A stretch of 64,000 nucleotides of DNA from JAEVLT01 sp050496765 (lineage in GTDB: Bacteria > Bacillota > Bacilli > Bacillales > Cytobacillaceae): positions 310,001 to 374,000 of the forward strand of contig NZ_JBNWEO010000013.1 in NCBI RefSeq assembly GCF_050496765.1, read 5' to 3'. Made by a program: the position numbers and the translations under genes. A model generated the notes under the pieces. That model saw nothing but the letters and a program-made list of their open reading frames with translations. It did not search any database and had not been told where the DNA came from. Positions 54,013-63,322 of the stretch are shown piece after piece (the stretch's first letter is position 1; every line of letters starts with the position of its first letter).

Positions 54013-54047
54013 AACAAAAAACCGGGCATTTCTTGTATGCCCGATTC
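54013..54047 (-). terminator. Terminator of the glcEFD operon
   Basis: Stem CGGGCAT/ATGCCCG followed by six T on the minus strand. Its stem sequence is the same as the core of the 52-bp repeats next to it. Confidence 0.88.
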
Positions 54048-54058
54048 ATTCATATCTC

Positions 54059-55510
54059 TTATTTTGCCTGTTTCAATTCCATTTTTACCTCGGCACAGCG
54101 TCCCGGCGTTGGAAAAAGCTTGCCCGCATTTAATAGATTGTTTGGATTAAATACATCACGAATGGCCGTTTGGGCCAAAATTTCGTCATCATTAAACACA
54201 AATCGCATCTCTTCCCGCTTCTCGATGCCCACGCCATGCTCGCCCGTAATCGAACCGCCGACATCTGCACAAACGCGGAGGCATTCACTCCCGGCTTTTA
54301 GTGCCCGTTCGATTTCTCCAGGCTTGCGCGCATCAAACAAAACAAGCGGATGAAGATTTCCGTCCCCAGCATGAAAAATATTGGCGATGCGCAAATCGAC
54401 TTCTCTGCTAATTTTATCAATCCGCTCCAACACTTCTGGAAGCTTGCTTCGCGGAATAACACCATCTTGAACCAAATAATCCGGAGAAATGGCACCCATT
54501 GCGGCAAATCCTGTTTTCCGGTTTGCCCACCATCTGGCTCGTTCTTGTTCGTCCTTTGCGACCTTCACTTCACGGACATTTCGCTTTTTACAAACATTTA
54601 CAATTGCTTCAATCTGGTCATCAATCCCGGCGGCAATTCCGTCGACTTCAATTAATAGCAGGGCCTCAATGTCAAGAGGATGACCGACGGGAAAACCGGC
54701 TTGTTCAACACCCTCAATCGCAATCTTATCCATCATTTCCAATGCCGCCGGAACCATCCCTGCAGAAATGATATCTGATACTGCCTGGCTGCCGTCTTCA
54801 ACTTTATCAAAATACGCTAACACCGTTTTTTTGCCTTCGGGATTTTTTAATATTCGCACTGTGATTTTCGTAACGATTCCAAGTGTTCCTTCCGACCCTG
54901 TCAACAATCCAAGCAAATCATATCCGGGAGAGTCAGGAATACCGTTTTCACCAATCTCAATGATTTCTCCATTTGGTAGCACAATTTCCAGACCTAAAAT
55001 ATGGTTCGTTGTAACACCGTATTTTAAACAGTGGGCACCGCCGGCATTTTCCGCGACATTGCCGCCAATAGTACAGGCATATTGACTTGATGGATCCGGA
55101 GCATAGTAATAACCCCGATCAGCAATCGAGTTTGTCAATTTCAAATTGACAAAGCCCGGTTCAACAACCGCTCTTCGATTCTCCGTATCCACATGCAGCA
55201 GTTTTTTCATGCGGACTAAACTGATGATTACCTCTCCGTTAAGCGGGATTGCCCCACCACTTAAACCCGTGCCGGCCCCCCGTGCCAAAAACGGCAGTTG
55301 GTTGTTGTGGCAATATTTCACTACAGCCGCCACTTCTTCGGTATTGCGCGGAAAAACAACCGCTTTCGGCAACGCTTTGTGAATCGTAAAACCATCGCAA
55401 TCATAGGAAAGCAAATCTTCTTTTTTATACAAGATTGAGCGCGGGCCTTTTAGCAACTTGGCAAGATTTAAAATATGCGGATCTTTGGATTGAATCGGTT
55501 GATCGATCAT
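54059..55510 (-). CDS. glcD: GlcD, FAD-linked glycolate oxidase subunit
   Basis: A 483-residue GlcD: FLARGAGTGLSGGAIPL near residue 75, APDPSSQYACTIGGNVAENAGG near 137, and C-terminal IFHAGDGNLHPLV and GEHGVGIEK. It is the catalytic flavoprotein of glycolate (or D-lactate) oxidase. Closer to typical GlcD than the copy at 22.9 kb. AGGAGGG lies upstream and the start overlaps glcF by 4 nt. Confidence 0.92.
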   Translation of the reverse strand: MIDQPIQSKDPHILNLAKLLKGPRSILYKKEDLLSYDCDGFTIHKALPKAVVFPRNTEEVAAVVKYCHNNQLPFLARGAGTGLSGGAIPLNGEVIISLVRMKKLLHVDTENRRAVVEPGFVNLKLTNSIADRGYYYAPDPSSQYACTIGGNVAENAGGAHCLKYGVTTNHILGLEIVLPNGEIIEIGENGIPDSPGYDLLGLLTGSEGTLGIVTKITVRILKNPEGKKTVLAYFDKVEDGSQAVSDIISAGMVPAALEMMDKIAIEGVEQAGFPVGHPLDIEALLLIEVDGIAAGIDDQIEAIVNVCKKRNVREVKVAKDEQERARWWANRKTGFAAMGAISPDYLVQDGVIPRSKLPEVLERIDKISREVDLRIANIFHAGDGNLHPLVLFDARKPGEIERALKAGSECLRVCADVGGSITGEHGVGIEKREEMRFVFNDDEILAQTAIRDVFNPNNLLNAGKLFPTPGRCAEVKMELKQAK

Positions 55511-56865
55511 TTCCGGCCCTCCTGTTCCTCTTCTTTTTTATAGGCCCAGTCTAATAATTGCACGGTATGAACAATTTTTTGGTTTCTGCCATATTTTTGA
55601 ACGCCCATCGCCATTTGCAGCATGCAGCCCGGATTGCCCATGGAGATCATTTCAACGTCATCCGGAACATTTGTCATCTTGCTTTCCAGTACCGCACTAG
55701 CCATTTCCGGATTGGTAATATTGTAGATTCCCGCACTTCCGCAGCACCGGTCAGAGTTTGGCATATGCACCATTTCCACACCCGGAATGTTTAGTAACAG
55801 GTCACGCGGTTCTTCGCGAATTCCTTGTCCGTGAGCCAGATGGCAGGCATCATGGTACGTAATCCTCGTTTTAATCTCTGCTTTTGGCTTTTCATAGCCT
55901 GTGTCATAAAGGAATTTGGAAATATCTTCGACCTTTGCCGAGAATTCCTCCGCCTTTGCTTTCCATTCCGGATCATTATGGAATAATTCGGGGTATTCCT
56001 TTAACATACAGCCGCAACCAGCCGCATTGACAATCACTGTTTCAGCATCTTTAAACGCTTCAATGTTTTGTTTGGCAAGCTTTCTTCCCATTTCGCGATC
56101 TCCAGCATGGACGTGCAATGCCCCGCAGCATGTTTGATTTTTTGGAATCGTGACATCGTTCCCATTTCTGGTAAGAACATTGATTGTCGATTCATTAATA
56201 TCGCTGAACATCACATCCATAATGCAGCCCGTCAGCATCGCCACTTCACGCTTGCTCTCGTTCTTCGCTTTTATGAGCTTGATATTTTTGTATTTTTTCC
56301 GCATTGGCGTTTTAACTTCCGGCATGATCGCTTCCATCTCAACCAAATGATCTGGCATGACATGGATCAGCCCTGTTTTTCGGACAACTTTTTGCAGGCC
56401 GCTTTTTTGGTAAAATTTTAGCAGGCTCCCTACTGAATTTAAACGGTTCGGATGCGGGAACAGCCCTTCTAAAAACAGCTTGCTGACGATTTTTTTCGCC
56501 CCGGTCAGCGGCATGGCTTGAAGAACCTGCCCGCGCGCTTCCTCAATCAATCCGCCAACGTCAACATTTGCCGGACAAGCGGTTGTACAAGCACGGCAAT
56601 CAAGGCACGTAAAGACCGGATCCTTGAAAAATTCATTTACTTCCAATTTTCCTTCGGCAACCGACTTGATCAAATGCACCCGTCCCCTTGGCGAATGCTG
56701 CTCCTGGCCAAGTTGTTCATAGGTAGGGCAGGATTCCAAACACATGCCGCAATGCACACAATCCGCCCATTTGCTCTCCTTTGGCGGGTCGCTCCACAAA
56801 TAATTGCCCAGCCCGCCCTCCGTGCATGCAGGACCTTCGTTCACATCGATTTCTCTAAGGCTCAT
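55507..56865 (-). CDS. glcF: GlcF, glycolate oxidase iron-sulfur subunit
   Basis: A 452-residue protein with 4Fe-4S motifs CVHCGMCLESCP and CLDCRACTTACP in the first 100 residues and CCG domains (CCGALHVHAG and CCGSAGIYN). Electron-transfer subunit of glycolate oxidase. GGAGGG precedes the ATG and spans the stop of glcE, 3 nt away. Confidence 0.93.
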   Translation of the reverse strand: MSLREIDVNEGPACTEGGLGNYLWSDPPKESKWADCVHCGMCLESCPTYEQLGQEQHSPRGRVHLIKSVAEGKLEVNEFFKDPVFTCLDCRACTTACPANVDVGGLIEEARGQVLQAMPLTGAKKIVSKLFLEGLFPHPNRLNSVGSLLKFYQKSGLQKVVRKTGLIHVMPDHLVEMEAIMPEVKTPMRKKYKNIKLIKAKNESKREVAMLTGCIMDVMFSDINESTINVLTRNGNDVTIPKNQTCCGALHVHAGDREMGRKLAKQNIEAFKDAETVIVNAAGCGCMLKEYPELFHNDPEWKAKAEEFSAKVEDISKFLYDTGYEKPKAEIKTRITYHDACHLAHGQGIREEPRDLLLNIPGVEMVHMPNSDRCCGSAGIYNITNPEMASAVLESKMTNVPDDVEMISMGNPGCMLQMAMGVQKYGRNQKIVHTVQLLDWAYKKEEEQEGRK

Positions 56866-56868
56866 CGT

Positions 56869-58194
56869 CTAAATCCCTCCAACAAAACGTTTTGTATTCA
56901 GAGTGCGATTTGGATCAACTTTTGCTTTAATTCCTTCCAATAAGAAAAAGTAAGGAGGTTTCTCACCCCAAACACTGATTTCCTTTCGAAAAACAAAAGG
57001 TAAATGCTTAATAATGGTATAGCCGCCTAGACTGGCGACAAATGTTCGAATAAGGGATGTGGCCTTTATTACATCTTGACTGGCGCCAATTAGGTTTATA
57101 TGAACAATTCCATGGCCGAGTCCGCCGTGCGCTTCAATTTTAAGCTGGTGAGGATCTTGGAGGAGAGTGCTTTGTTTGATTACGTTCAAAACATCCAGGT
57201 TTTTCACCCCAATTTTCAGCGATGCTTCGGTAGCGTTTTCATTTTTTACCCGCAAGCCGTTTGGAGAAATTTCCGTGAACCTTTGCCAGAAAGCAGCCGC
57301 TTCATCCTGTTCAAAAACAACCATTTCAGCTCCATCCGGCAAATTTTTTCGGACAAATTCTTCTTGGTAACGAACCGAACTTTCGACATCTTCAAAGCTG
57401 ATGGCTACTATATAGTTGGCATTTCCAGTCAATTTTTCCGCCAAAGATGGACCGATTGCTTCAAGTGAAACCGGCTCCATTGCTGAATCCAATAGTTTCA
57501 CAGCAAAGTCGCGGATCTTATCCAATTTTCCATTGGGAAAAGCCAGCAAAATAAGGCTCTCAAACTTAGGCTGAGGACGAAGTTTAAGGGTAATCTCAGA
57601 TATGACACCAAGAGTTCCCATTGCACCAATAAATAATTTGTTCATATCATACCCTGCGACGTTTTTTACTGTTTTGCCGCCAGTGCGGATGATTGTGCCA
57701 TCCGGATACACAATGCGCATGCCGATGACCAAATCCCTTGCAGACCCATATCCAAGCCGTTTCGGACCGCTGTCATTTGCCGCCACAATCCCGCCGATCG
57801 TCGCTTCGGATGCCCAGGCAGGGTCCAAGGGAATTTTCTGGTGATGCAGTAAGAGAGTGTCCTGAAGTTCGTTAAATTTTGTTCCGGCTTTCACTGTAAC
57901 AATCATATCGCCCACAGAATGTTCGATAATACCGGTATAGTACTTTAATGACAACAGAATGTCCGCGGATTCTACTACCCCACCGAATCCCCTCTTCGTT
58001 CCGGCACCTGCAATCGTAATCGTTTTTCCATTGTCATTAGCATACTTCAGTAGATCGCTGATTTCCTGTTCTGTTTTTGGATAGACGATGATGTGCCCAT
58101 TGTTCCCCAGTGATGAAAAATTGCTTTTCCCATCTTCCATTTGCTCTTTCGGAATTACCGTTTGCAATCCCGTCATTAAATCGGCAACAATCAT
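56869..58194 (-). CDS. glcE: GlcE-like FAD-binding subunit
   Basis: A 441-residue FAD-binding protein with the PCMH pattern ITIAGAGTKRGFGG near residue 52 and IGGIVAANDSGPKRLGYGSARD near 136, as in GlcE. It forms glycolate oxidase with GlcD and GlcF and is the first gene of this operon. The ATG at 58194 has AGGGGTG ahead; the longer frame start lacks one. The C-terminus is longer than in some GlcE proteins. Confidence 0.85.
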   Translation of the reverse strand: MIVADLMTGLQTVIPKEQMEDGKSNFSSLGNNGHIIVYPKTEQEISDLLKYANDNGKTITIAGAGTKRGFGGVVESADILLSLKYYTGIIEHSVGDMIVTVKAGTKFNELQDTLLLHHQKIPLDPAWASEATIGGIVAANDSGPKRLGYGSARDLVIGMRIVYPDGTIIRTGGKTVKNVAGYDMNKLFIGAMGTLGVISEITLKLRPQPKFESLILLAFPNGKLDKIRDFAVKLLDSAMEPVSLEAIGPSLAEKLTGNANYIVAISFEDVESSVRYQEEFVRKNLPDGAEMVVFEQDEAAAFWQRFTEISPNGLRVKNENATEASLKIGVKNLDVLNVIKQSTLLQDPHQLKIEAHGGLGHGIVHINLIGASQDVIKATSLIRTFVASLGGYTIIKHLPFVFRKEISVWGEKPPYFFLLEGIKAKVDPNRTLNTKRFVGGI

Positions 58195-58485
58195 ATAGAC
58201 ACCCCTATTTGACAATTTTAAAAAAATCCCGCGAAATTCGACTATTTGAAGTTTTTAGAAAAATTAAAACCCAATTCCTCCCCTCTGAGGAATTAAATTT
58301 GCCAGTCTCCTTTTTTGTTTAAAAAGTAAGCATACGTTTCATTATAAGAAACCGAGTTTCGCCTATTTTGCAAAAAATAAATTTCCCACAGGAAAATGAC
58401 TTGGTTTATCTCCAAAATAACATTTTTTTCAGAAAATTTCAATTTGATTATACACTTAATTTCCCCCTTTTTGACCCCAAATTCT
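58195..58485. other. Leader region of glcEFD
   Basis: Contains a perfect AATTCCTC-N6-GAGGAATT dyad (58273-58294) inside the expected leader RNA, and the promoter/operator at 58336-58352. The rest is AT-rich. Confidence 0.5.
58336..58352 (-). promoter_or_regulatory. glcEFD promoter -10 inside a palindrome, candidate IclR-type operator
   Basis: GTTTC-N7-GAAAC covers a minus-strand TATAAT (58346-58341). A TTGCAA lies upstream at a spacing of about 21 nt, which is long. The palindrome over the -10 fits repression by the neighbouring IclR-type regulator. Confidence 0.5.
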
Positions 58486-59250
58486 CTAACTCGTCCGATT
58501 GGGCTGATACCCGAGCCGCTTTGAGATCGTTTTACCTGTTTTCTTAATCAACGGCATTAATTCCTCCAGCCGTTTTTCTGTCATCCTTGTAGATGGTCCT
58601 GAAATACTAACAGCAGCGGTGATATCGCCTTTATGATCAAAAATTGGCACAGCAATGCAGGTAATTCCCTCTTCATTTTCTTCCATTTCAACGCCGTAGC
58701 CTTGTTTCCGTATTTTTTGCAGTTCTTTAACGAAAATGGTTGGATCAGTGATTGTTTTTTCTGTATGTTTTTCCAACCCTTTTTTCGCAATAATCTCCGC
58801 CGCTTCGTCCCCCGGTAAATGCGCCAAAATCACTTTTCCGACACTCGTGCAGTGCATGGAAGCTCTTTTTCCGACCCTCGAATGGGTTCTTAAGGTTTCG
58901 GTTCCTTCCAACTTTTCAATGTAAACCACTTCTCCCTGGTCGTAAACGACAAGATGAATCACTTCGTTTGTCGCAGATTCCAGTTCCTTTAAATAGGGTT
59001 TTGCTTGTGTTCGCAAATCAAGAGATTCAAGCAGCATAGAGCTTAATTCCAAGTATTTATAGCCTAATTTGTACTTTTTGGTTTCCTGATCCTGCTCAAT
59101 AAAGTCATGAGCGGCAAGGGTACTTAATAGTTTAAAAATCGAACTTTTATTTAGATCCAAAAGAGAGGCAAGTTCGGTTACCCCCATTCCATCCTTTTTC
59201 TGGCTTACATACGTGATGATTCGAAGTGCCCTGTCGACCGATTGAATCAT
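58486..59250 (-). CDS. IclR-family transcriptional regulator
   Basis: A 254-residue IclR-type regulator: winged helix (MGVTELASLLDLNKSSIFKLLSTL near residues 22-44) and effector domain with RVGKRASMHCTSVGKVILAHL and TCIAVPIFDHKGDITAAVSIS. It is encoded just upstream of glcEFD in the same direction, so it probably controls that operon with glycolate, glyoxylate or a related acid as effector (inference). ATG with GGGGGAAAG upstream. Confidence 0.9.
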   Translation of the reverse strand: MIQSVDRALRIITYVSQKKDGMGVTELASLLDLNKSSIFKLLSTLAAHDFIEQDQETKKYKLGYKYLELSSMLLESLDLRTQAKPYLKELESATNEVIHLVVYDQGEVVYIEKLEGTETLRTHSRVGKRASMHCTSVGKVILAHLPGDEAAEIIAKKGLEKHTEKTITDPTIFVKELQKIRKQGYGVEMEENEEGITCIAVPIFDHKGDITAAVSISGPSTRMTEKRLEELMPLIKKTGKTISKRLGYQPNRTS

Positions 59251-59364
59251 TGGCTTTCCCCCAGTCCTAGCTTTTTTGAATCATTATAACATACTGGCAG
59301 GAAAGGAATCTCGATAACATGTTTAGCAGCAAACCAGATGATTTCACAATTATTTTTATTTGTA

Positions 59365-59406
59365 TCAAAAAAACAGGAACCCGTCTTCGAAAAGCGGGCA
59401 CCTGTT
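59365..59406 (-). terminator. Terminator of the OsmC-family gene
   Basis: Two-part stem AACAGG/CCTGTT and CCCG/CGGG with a T-run on the minus strand. Confidence 0.82.
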
Positions 59407-59407
59407 A

Positions 59408-59800
59408 TTAGTCTTGATCTTTGATTGATACAGTTTCACTGATTTCAATTGCGCCTTTGACGGATTGGGCCATTGCGCAGTTTTTAAATGCAACGTCCAG
59501 CGACTTTTGAAGCTGCTCAAGCTGCAGATTTTCCCCATCGACTACATAGTGGAACGAAATCTTTGTGATCCGGTTTGCTTCGTCCGGATTTCTTTCTACT
59601 TCGGCTGTGATTTCAATTCCGTTATAGGCAATTCTTTTTTTCTCCAATATTTTTTTAAAAACACCTCCGCTACATCCGGCGATTGCCGAAACAATCAACT
59701 GCACCGGCTTAAAGCCAATATCGGAATTTCCGGAAATGCTCAGCTGGCCAAATTCAAATTCTGTTTGAAATGCACCCGTTTCACTCAGTTTAAACTTCAT
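59408..59800 (-). CDS. OsmC family protein
   Basis: About 130 residues with the OsmC core: a Cys in SAIAGCSGGVFKKIL near residue 50, and the distal Cys in VAFKNCAMAQSVKGAIEI. OsmC/Ohr-type proteins are thiol peroxidases, although this subgroup is of uncertain activity. Two adjacent ATG codons follow GGAGGGAG; the second (59800) gives the better spacing. Monocistronic. Confidence 0.86.
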   Translation of the reverse strand: MKFKLSETGAFQTEFEFGQLSISGNSDIGFKPVQLIVSAIAGCSGGVFKKILEKKRIAYNGIEITAEVERNPDEANRITKISFHYVVDGENLQLEQLQKSLDVAFKNCAMAQSVKGAIEISETVSIKDQD

Positions 59801-59860
59801 CATTCTCCCTCCTTCCACTTCGATTATGCCAAAGAAATGTTAATTTTTTATTAAAAACTG

Positions 59861-61300
59861 CTAGACACTACTGATTTTTGGCACTAAATCCAATTCGATG
59901 GTGTTTTTCATGCGGAAAAATTCCTTAAGAACGTCAATCGCTTTCGTATTCTGATACGTTTTTGCATTTTCAAATTTTTTTAAAATTTGTTCTCCCGCCG
60001 ATACAATTTTGTAGCGATCCTCTCGTTTAAACTCCCGACCGTTGATCGATAATGTCTGAATTCGATGACCTTTTGGATTATACGGCTTAAACGTCATAGA
60101 CATTCCGCTTGAACGCAAAATATAGCCCCCTTTTTGCTCAAATGGATCGGCAGAAAAAACCTGTTCCAAATTGGTTTCGAGTGCTTTAATCAACTGTTCG
60201 CCGGATAGTTCGACGAGAAAAATCTCCGGATTGGCCGGTATGATTTGAAACAGGTCATATTCCGTAACCGGCCCGGGCGGAATCGGCGTACCGTACCGCC
60301 ATCCATGGGAAAAAGCAAGATCCGCCTCGTATTGATGCAAATATGCCTCCGTAATCAGCTTGTCCATCGGAGCTTCGTTTAAAGTCCCACGGTGCAGCAA
60401 TGTTTTTGTCGCTCCGATTCTGTTTTCTTGCATGCTTTCATAGGGCGCAAGAATGCTGGCAGTCAAAGAAGAAATCTCCCCATCCCCCTGATAATCTTCC
60501 GACTCAAGCGGAACCAACTGGTAATTCATTGCTGCGATATGGCTGTTTTCCAGTCCGATATCAAGCCTGCCAACAAATGAGCTGCTTGACCCAGCCTGTA
60601 CGATAACGGTTTGATTCTCCACAATGGGCTTCATGACCCTATCATGACTATGTCCGCTCAAAATAACATCAATTCCACTGACCAATGAAGCGAGTTTTAC
60701 ATCAAGCGGCAAACCCATATGGCTGATCAAAATAATGACATCAACCGATTCTGCTTTCAGCTGTTGAATAATGTTTGGCAACTGATTGATTCCTTTATTA
60801 AAAACCAATCCGGTTGAAAAAGATGCTGGCATTGTGACATTGACATATGGATAGGTTAAGCCTATCAACCCAGCTTTCACCTCCCCGATTTCTTTTATTT
60901 CGTACGGAGCAAAAATCGGCTTTTTTGTTTGCTGGTCCAAAACATTGCAGGCCAATGTGGAAAATGGCAGCTTTTCCGTCAGCGTTAAGAGCTGTTCTTT
61001 TCCATAGGCAAAATCCCAATTTCCGGGAACAACCGCATCAAGACTCATTTTTTCCAGCAATGGAAGAATCGCCTCTCCTTTGGAAAAAACAAGTGGTGCT
61101 GTCCCATGAAATAAGTCACCGCCATCGACAAAAAGGACATTTTCATTCTTGGAGCGGAGTTCTTTTACGAACTGAGCCATTTTCGCAAATCCGCCGACGT
61201 TTCGAATAAACGGCCCATTCCCTCCCCAAAATAATTCTGGATGTTCCGTAAGAACACCGTGTGTATCATTTTGCTGAACAATGGTTAATAATTTTTGCAT
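59861..61300 (-). CDS. Metallophosphatase/5'-nucleotidase family protein, no signal peptide
   Basis: About 479 residues with two domains. The calcineurin-like part has QQNDTHG at the start, FVDGGDLFHGT, VPGNWDF, ISHMG and SGHSHDRV (metal ligands). The C-terminal 5'-nucleotidase domain (about 290-450) ends in SAGEQILKKF. Unlike secreted 5'-nucleotidases it lacks a signal peptide and a membrane anchor, so it should act in the cytoplasm on nucleotides or sugar-nucleotide phosphates. ATG at 61300 has AGGAGG upstream. Confidence 0.87.
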   Translation of the reverse strand: MQKLLTIVQQNDTHGVLTEHPELFWGGNGPFIRNVGGFAKMAQFVKELRSKNENVLFVDGGDLFHGTAPLVFSKGEAILPLLEKMSLDAVVPGNWDFAYGKEQLLTLTEKLPFSTLACNVLDQQTKKPIFAPYEIKEIGEVKAGLIGLTYPYVNVTMPASFSTGLVFNKGINQLPNIIQQLKAESVDVIILISHMGLPLDVKLASLVSGIDVILSGHSHDRVMKPIVENQTVIVQAGSSSSFVGRLDIGLENSHIAAMNYQLVPLESEDYQGDGEISSLTASILAPYESMQENRIGATKTLLHRGTLNEAPMDKLITEAYLHQYEADLAFSHGWRYGTPIPPGPVTEYDLFQIIPANPEIFLVELSGEQLIKALETNLEQVFSADPFEQKGGYILRSSGMSMTFKPYNPKGHRIQTLSINGREFKREDRYKIVSAGEQILKKFENAKTYQNTKAIDVLKEFFRMKNTIELDLVPKISSV

Positions 61301-61402
61301 TATTTTCCTCCTCATTTGCTTTGCAAATAGTTTACCCTGTTTTGCAAAATGGTAACGATAAAGGGGAGTGTCATTTTAGAACTGCCAGAGCGGAGGATGA
61401 AG

Positions 61403-61789
61403 ATGGAAGAAAACAAGCAGCAAACAGTCGATTCACGGTATATTCAGCAGCATTTGGCGAACGAACGCACATATCTAGCATGGATTCGCACATGCATTAC
61501 GATCATTGGCGTCGGATTTTTAATAACCAATCTTCACTTTTCCAGCCTTTCCGCAAAAATTGGCTTGAGTGATTTGCTGGCGCAAATCGGTGGCCTTGCT
61601 TCGATTATTGTTGGCATCGTGACCCTTATTTCTACCACAGTCAGCTATTTTAAAAAAAGCATCGACATTAACAGGCAATCTTTTGTCTTCTCGAAATTTC
61701 TCATTTTAACCTTGTCGTTCTCCTTACTATTGATTGTCCTTGCATTTGGATTCTATTATTTGTTTGTCTGGGGGCTCATTCCGGCCTAG
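61403..61789 (+). CDS. YidH/DUF202 family membrane protein
   Basis: A 128-residue protein with three membrane helices and the DUF202 signature LANERTYLAWIRTCITIIGVGF near residues 19-40. Function unknown. The ATG at 61403 is preferred because CGGAGG lies 6-7 nt upstream; another ATG two codons earlier directly abuts that site. Confidence 0.88.
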   Translation: MEENKQQTVDSRYIQQHLANERTYLAWIRTCITIIGVGFLITNLHFSSLSAKIGLSDLLAQIGGLASIIVGIVTLISTTVSYFKKSIDINRQSFVFSKFLILTLSFSLLLIVLAFGFYYLFVWGLIPA

Positions 61790-62044
61790 TAAAAACACCC
61801 ATCCTTTGCATTTATTGTTTTGCGGTTAACGCATTAATTGCCTTCTCGAAATCAACGAGTTGATCCAGTACTTTTTTCTGGAAAAAGTTGAAACTGGATC
61901 GGTAAAGATTAAAATTTATTAATATTCAGAAATTATTGTTTTTTCTTTTTCATTTTGTGCTATACTACTTGTTATTCGAGTGCATTTATTTTCCACTAGC
62001 TCCTTTTAAGATGGAGTAAGAACAATCATAAGGAAGGGTATAAA
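61790..62044 (+). other. Upstream region of the aminotransferase gene
   Basis: An extended -10, TG-C-TATACT (61958-61966), with a poor -35 (TTGTTT, 19-nt spacer) is the likely promoter. A CTCC/GGAG hairpin lies in the leader near 62000. No riboswitch was recognised. Confidence 0.5.
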
Positions 62045-63235
62045 ATGGAGTATTTATTTGCAGAGCAAACCCATAATTTAAAGTCATCGGCAGTCAGGGA
62101 TATTTTAAATGTCATTCAGCAAGGAAATGTTATTTCTTTTGCAGGTGGCCTTCCGTCGGAGGAAAATTTTCCGCTTGATGCGATCAATGCAGCGTACGAA
62201 AAAGTTTTTGCATCCGGAAGATCGTGTTTGCAATACGGGTTAACGGAAGGATTTATCCCGCTTCGAGAAGCCATTCAGGCAAGAATGGCGCAAAAAGGGA
62301 TCGAGTCGGATCCTGGCCGCATTCTGCTTACAACCGGCTCGCAACAGACCATTGACTTATTTTCAAGGGTAATGCTCTCGCCGGGAGATGTTGTATTAAC
62401 AGAAAACCCCACCTACCTCTCGGCATTGCAAGTGTTCCGCTTCAACGGTGCTGAAATTATTGCCGTAAATGGTGATCAAGACGGAATGGATCCGCTTGAT
62501 CTTGAAGAAAAAATAAAAATACATCACCCTAAATTTGTGTATGTTATCCCAACTTTCTCGAATCCGGATGGGAAGGTATGGAGCTTGGAACGTCGCAAAG
62601 CCGCTTTGGAATTATGCGATCGCTATAATATTTTAATTCTGGAAGACGATCCATATGGAGATATTAAATTTCAGGAAGACGAAGTTTATCAACCAATTGC
62701 TTCGCTGGATAAGCAGCTAACCCATGTCATGTACACGAGTACGTTTTCAAAATCGGTCGCCCCGGCACTAAGAACAGGCTGGGTAACGGGTCCGGCTGAA
62801 GTGGTGCGAATGATGGCGCAAGCAAAGCAGATGGCTGATCTGCATTCCAGTTCCATCGATCAGCAGGCACTATACTATTTACTAAGGGACTTTCCGCTTG
62901 ACAGGCACATCCAAGTCTTAAGAGAGCAATATCGCAGCCGAATGCTGATCATGCGCGATTCTTTAACGAAATTGGAGCCTGGCATCTTTAATTGGAAAGA
63001 ACCAAAAGGCGGTATGTTCATTTGGGTAGAGGCCGCAGGCAATCTGAATACAGCCACTCTGTTAAACACGGCTGTCGCAAGCGGGGTTGCCTTCGTGCCG
63101 GGTGCGCCATTTTTTGTAGGTGAAAACGAAGGGCTTAACACCTTCCGCTTGAACTTTAGCCACTCGACACCAGAAAAAATCAAACTCGGTATGGATCGGC
63201 TTGTGTCCGTAATGTTGAATCCGGTCACAGCGTAA
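62045..63235 (+). CDS. PLP-dependent class I/II aminotransferase, 2-aminoadipate-type
   Basis: A 396-residue fold-type I aminotransferase. Motifs: ISFAGGLPSEENFP near residue 32, TTGSQQTIDLFSR, YVIPTFSNPDGKVW (substrate Asn/Asp), LEDDPYGDIKF and the PLP lysine in TSTFSKSVAPALRTGW near 237. It resembles 2-aminoadipate aminotransferases and the aminotransferase half of MocR regulators, but has no DNA-binding domain. Substrate uncertain. AAGGAAGGG upstream of the ATG. Confidence 0.87.
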   Translation: MEYLFAEQTHNLKSSAVRDILNVIQQGNVISFAGGLPSEENFPLDAINAAYEKVFASGRSCLQYGLTEGFIPLREAIQARMAQKGIESDPGRILLTTGSQQTIDLFSRVMLSPGDVVLTENPTYLSALQVFRFNGAEIIAVNGDQDGMDPLDLEEKIKIHHPKFVYVIPTFSNPDGKVWSLERRKAALELCDRYNILILEDDPYGDIKFQEDEVYQPIASLDKQLTHVMYTSTFSKSVAPALRTGWVTGPAEVVRMMAQAKQMADLHSSSIDQQALYYLLRDFPLDRHIQVLREQYRSRMLIMRDSLTKLEPGIFNWKEPKGGMFIWVEAAGNLNTATLLNTAVASGVAFVPGAPFFVGENEGLNTFRLNFSHSTPEKIKLGMDRLVSVMLNPVTA

Positions 63236-63239
63236 AGCG

Positions 63240-63278
63240 AAAAAAGCAGACTGTGAAAAATTTACAGCCTGCTTTTTT
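63240..63278 (+). terminator. Terminator of the aminotransferase gene
   Basis: Stem AAAAAAGCAG-CTGT/ACAG-CTGCTTTTTT with one mismatch. Confidence 0.9.
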
Positions 63279-63322
63279 CTATTCATACTTGCAAAACATG
63301 GTGTTGATGGATGCTTTATTTG

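Noticed and set aside
62045..63235. Aminotransferase as a MocR-type regulator
   Set aside because: It begins with the aminotransferase domain; there is no room upstream in frame for a winged helix domain.
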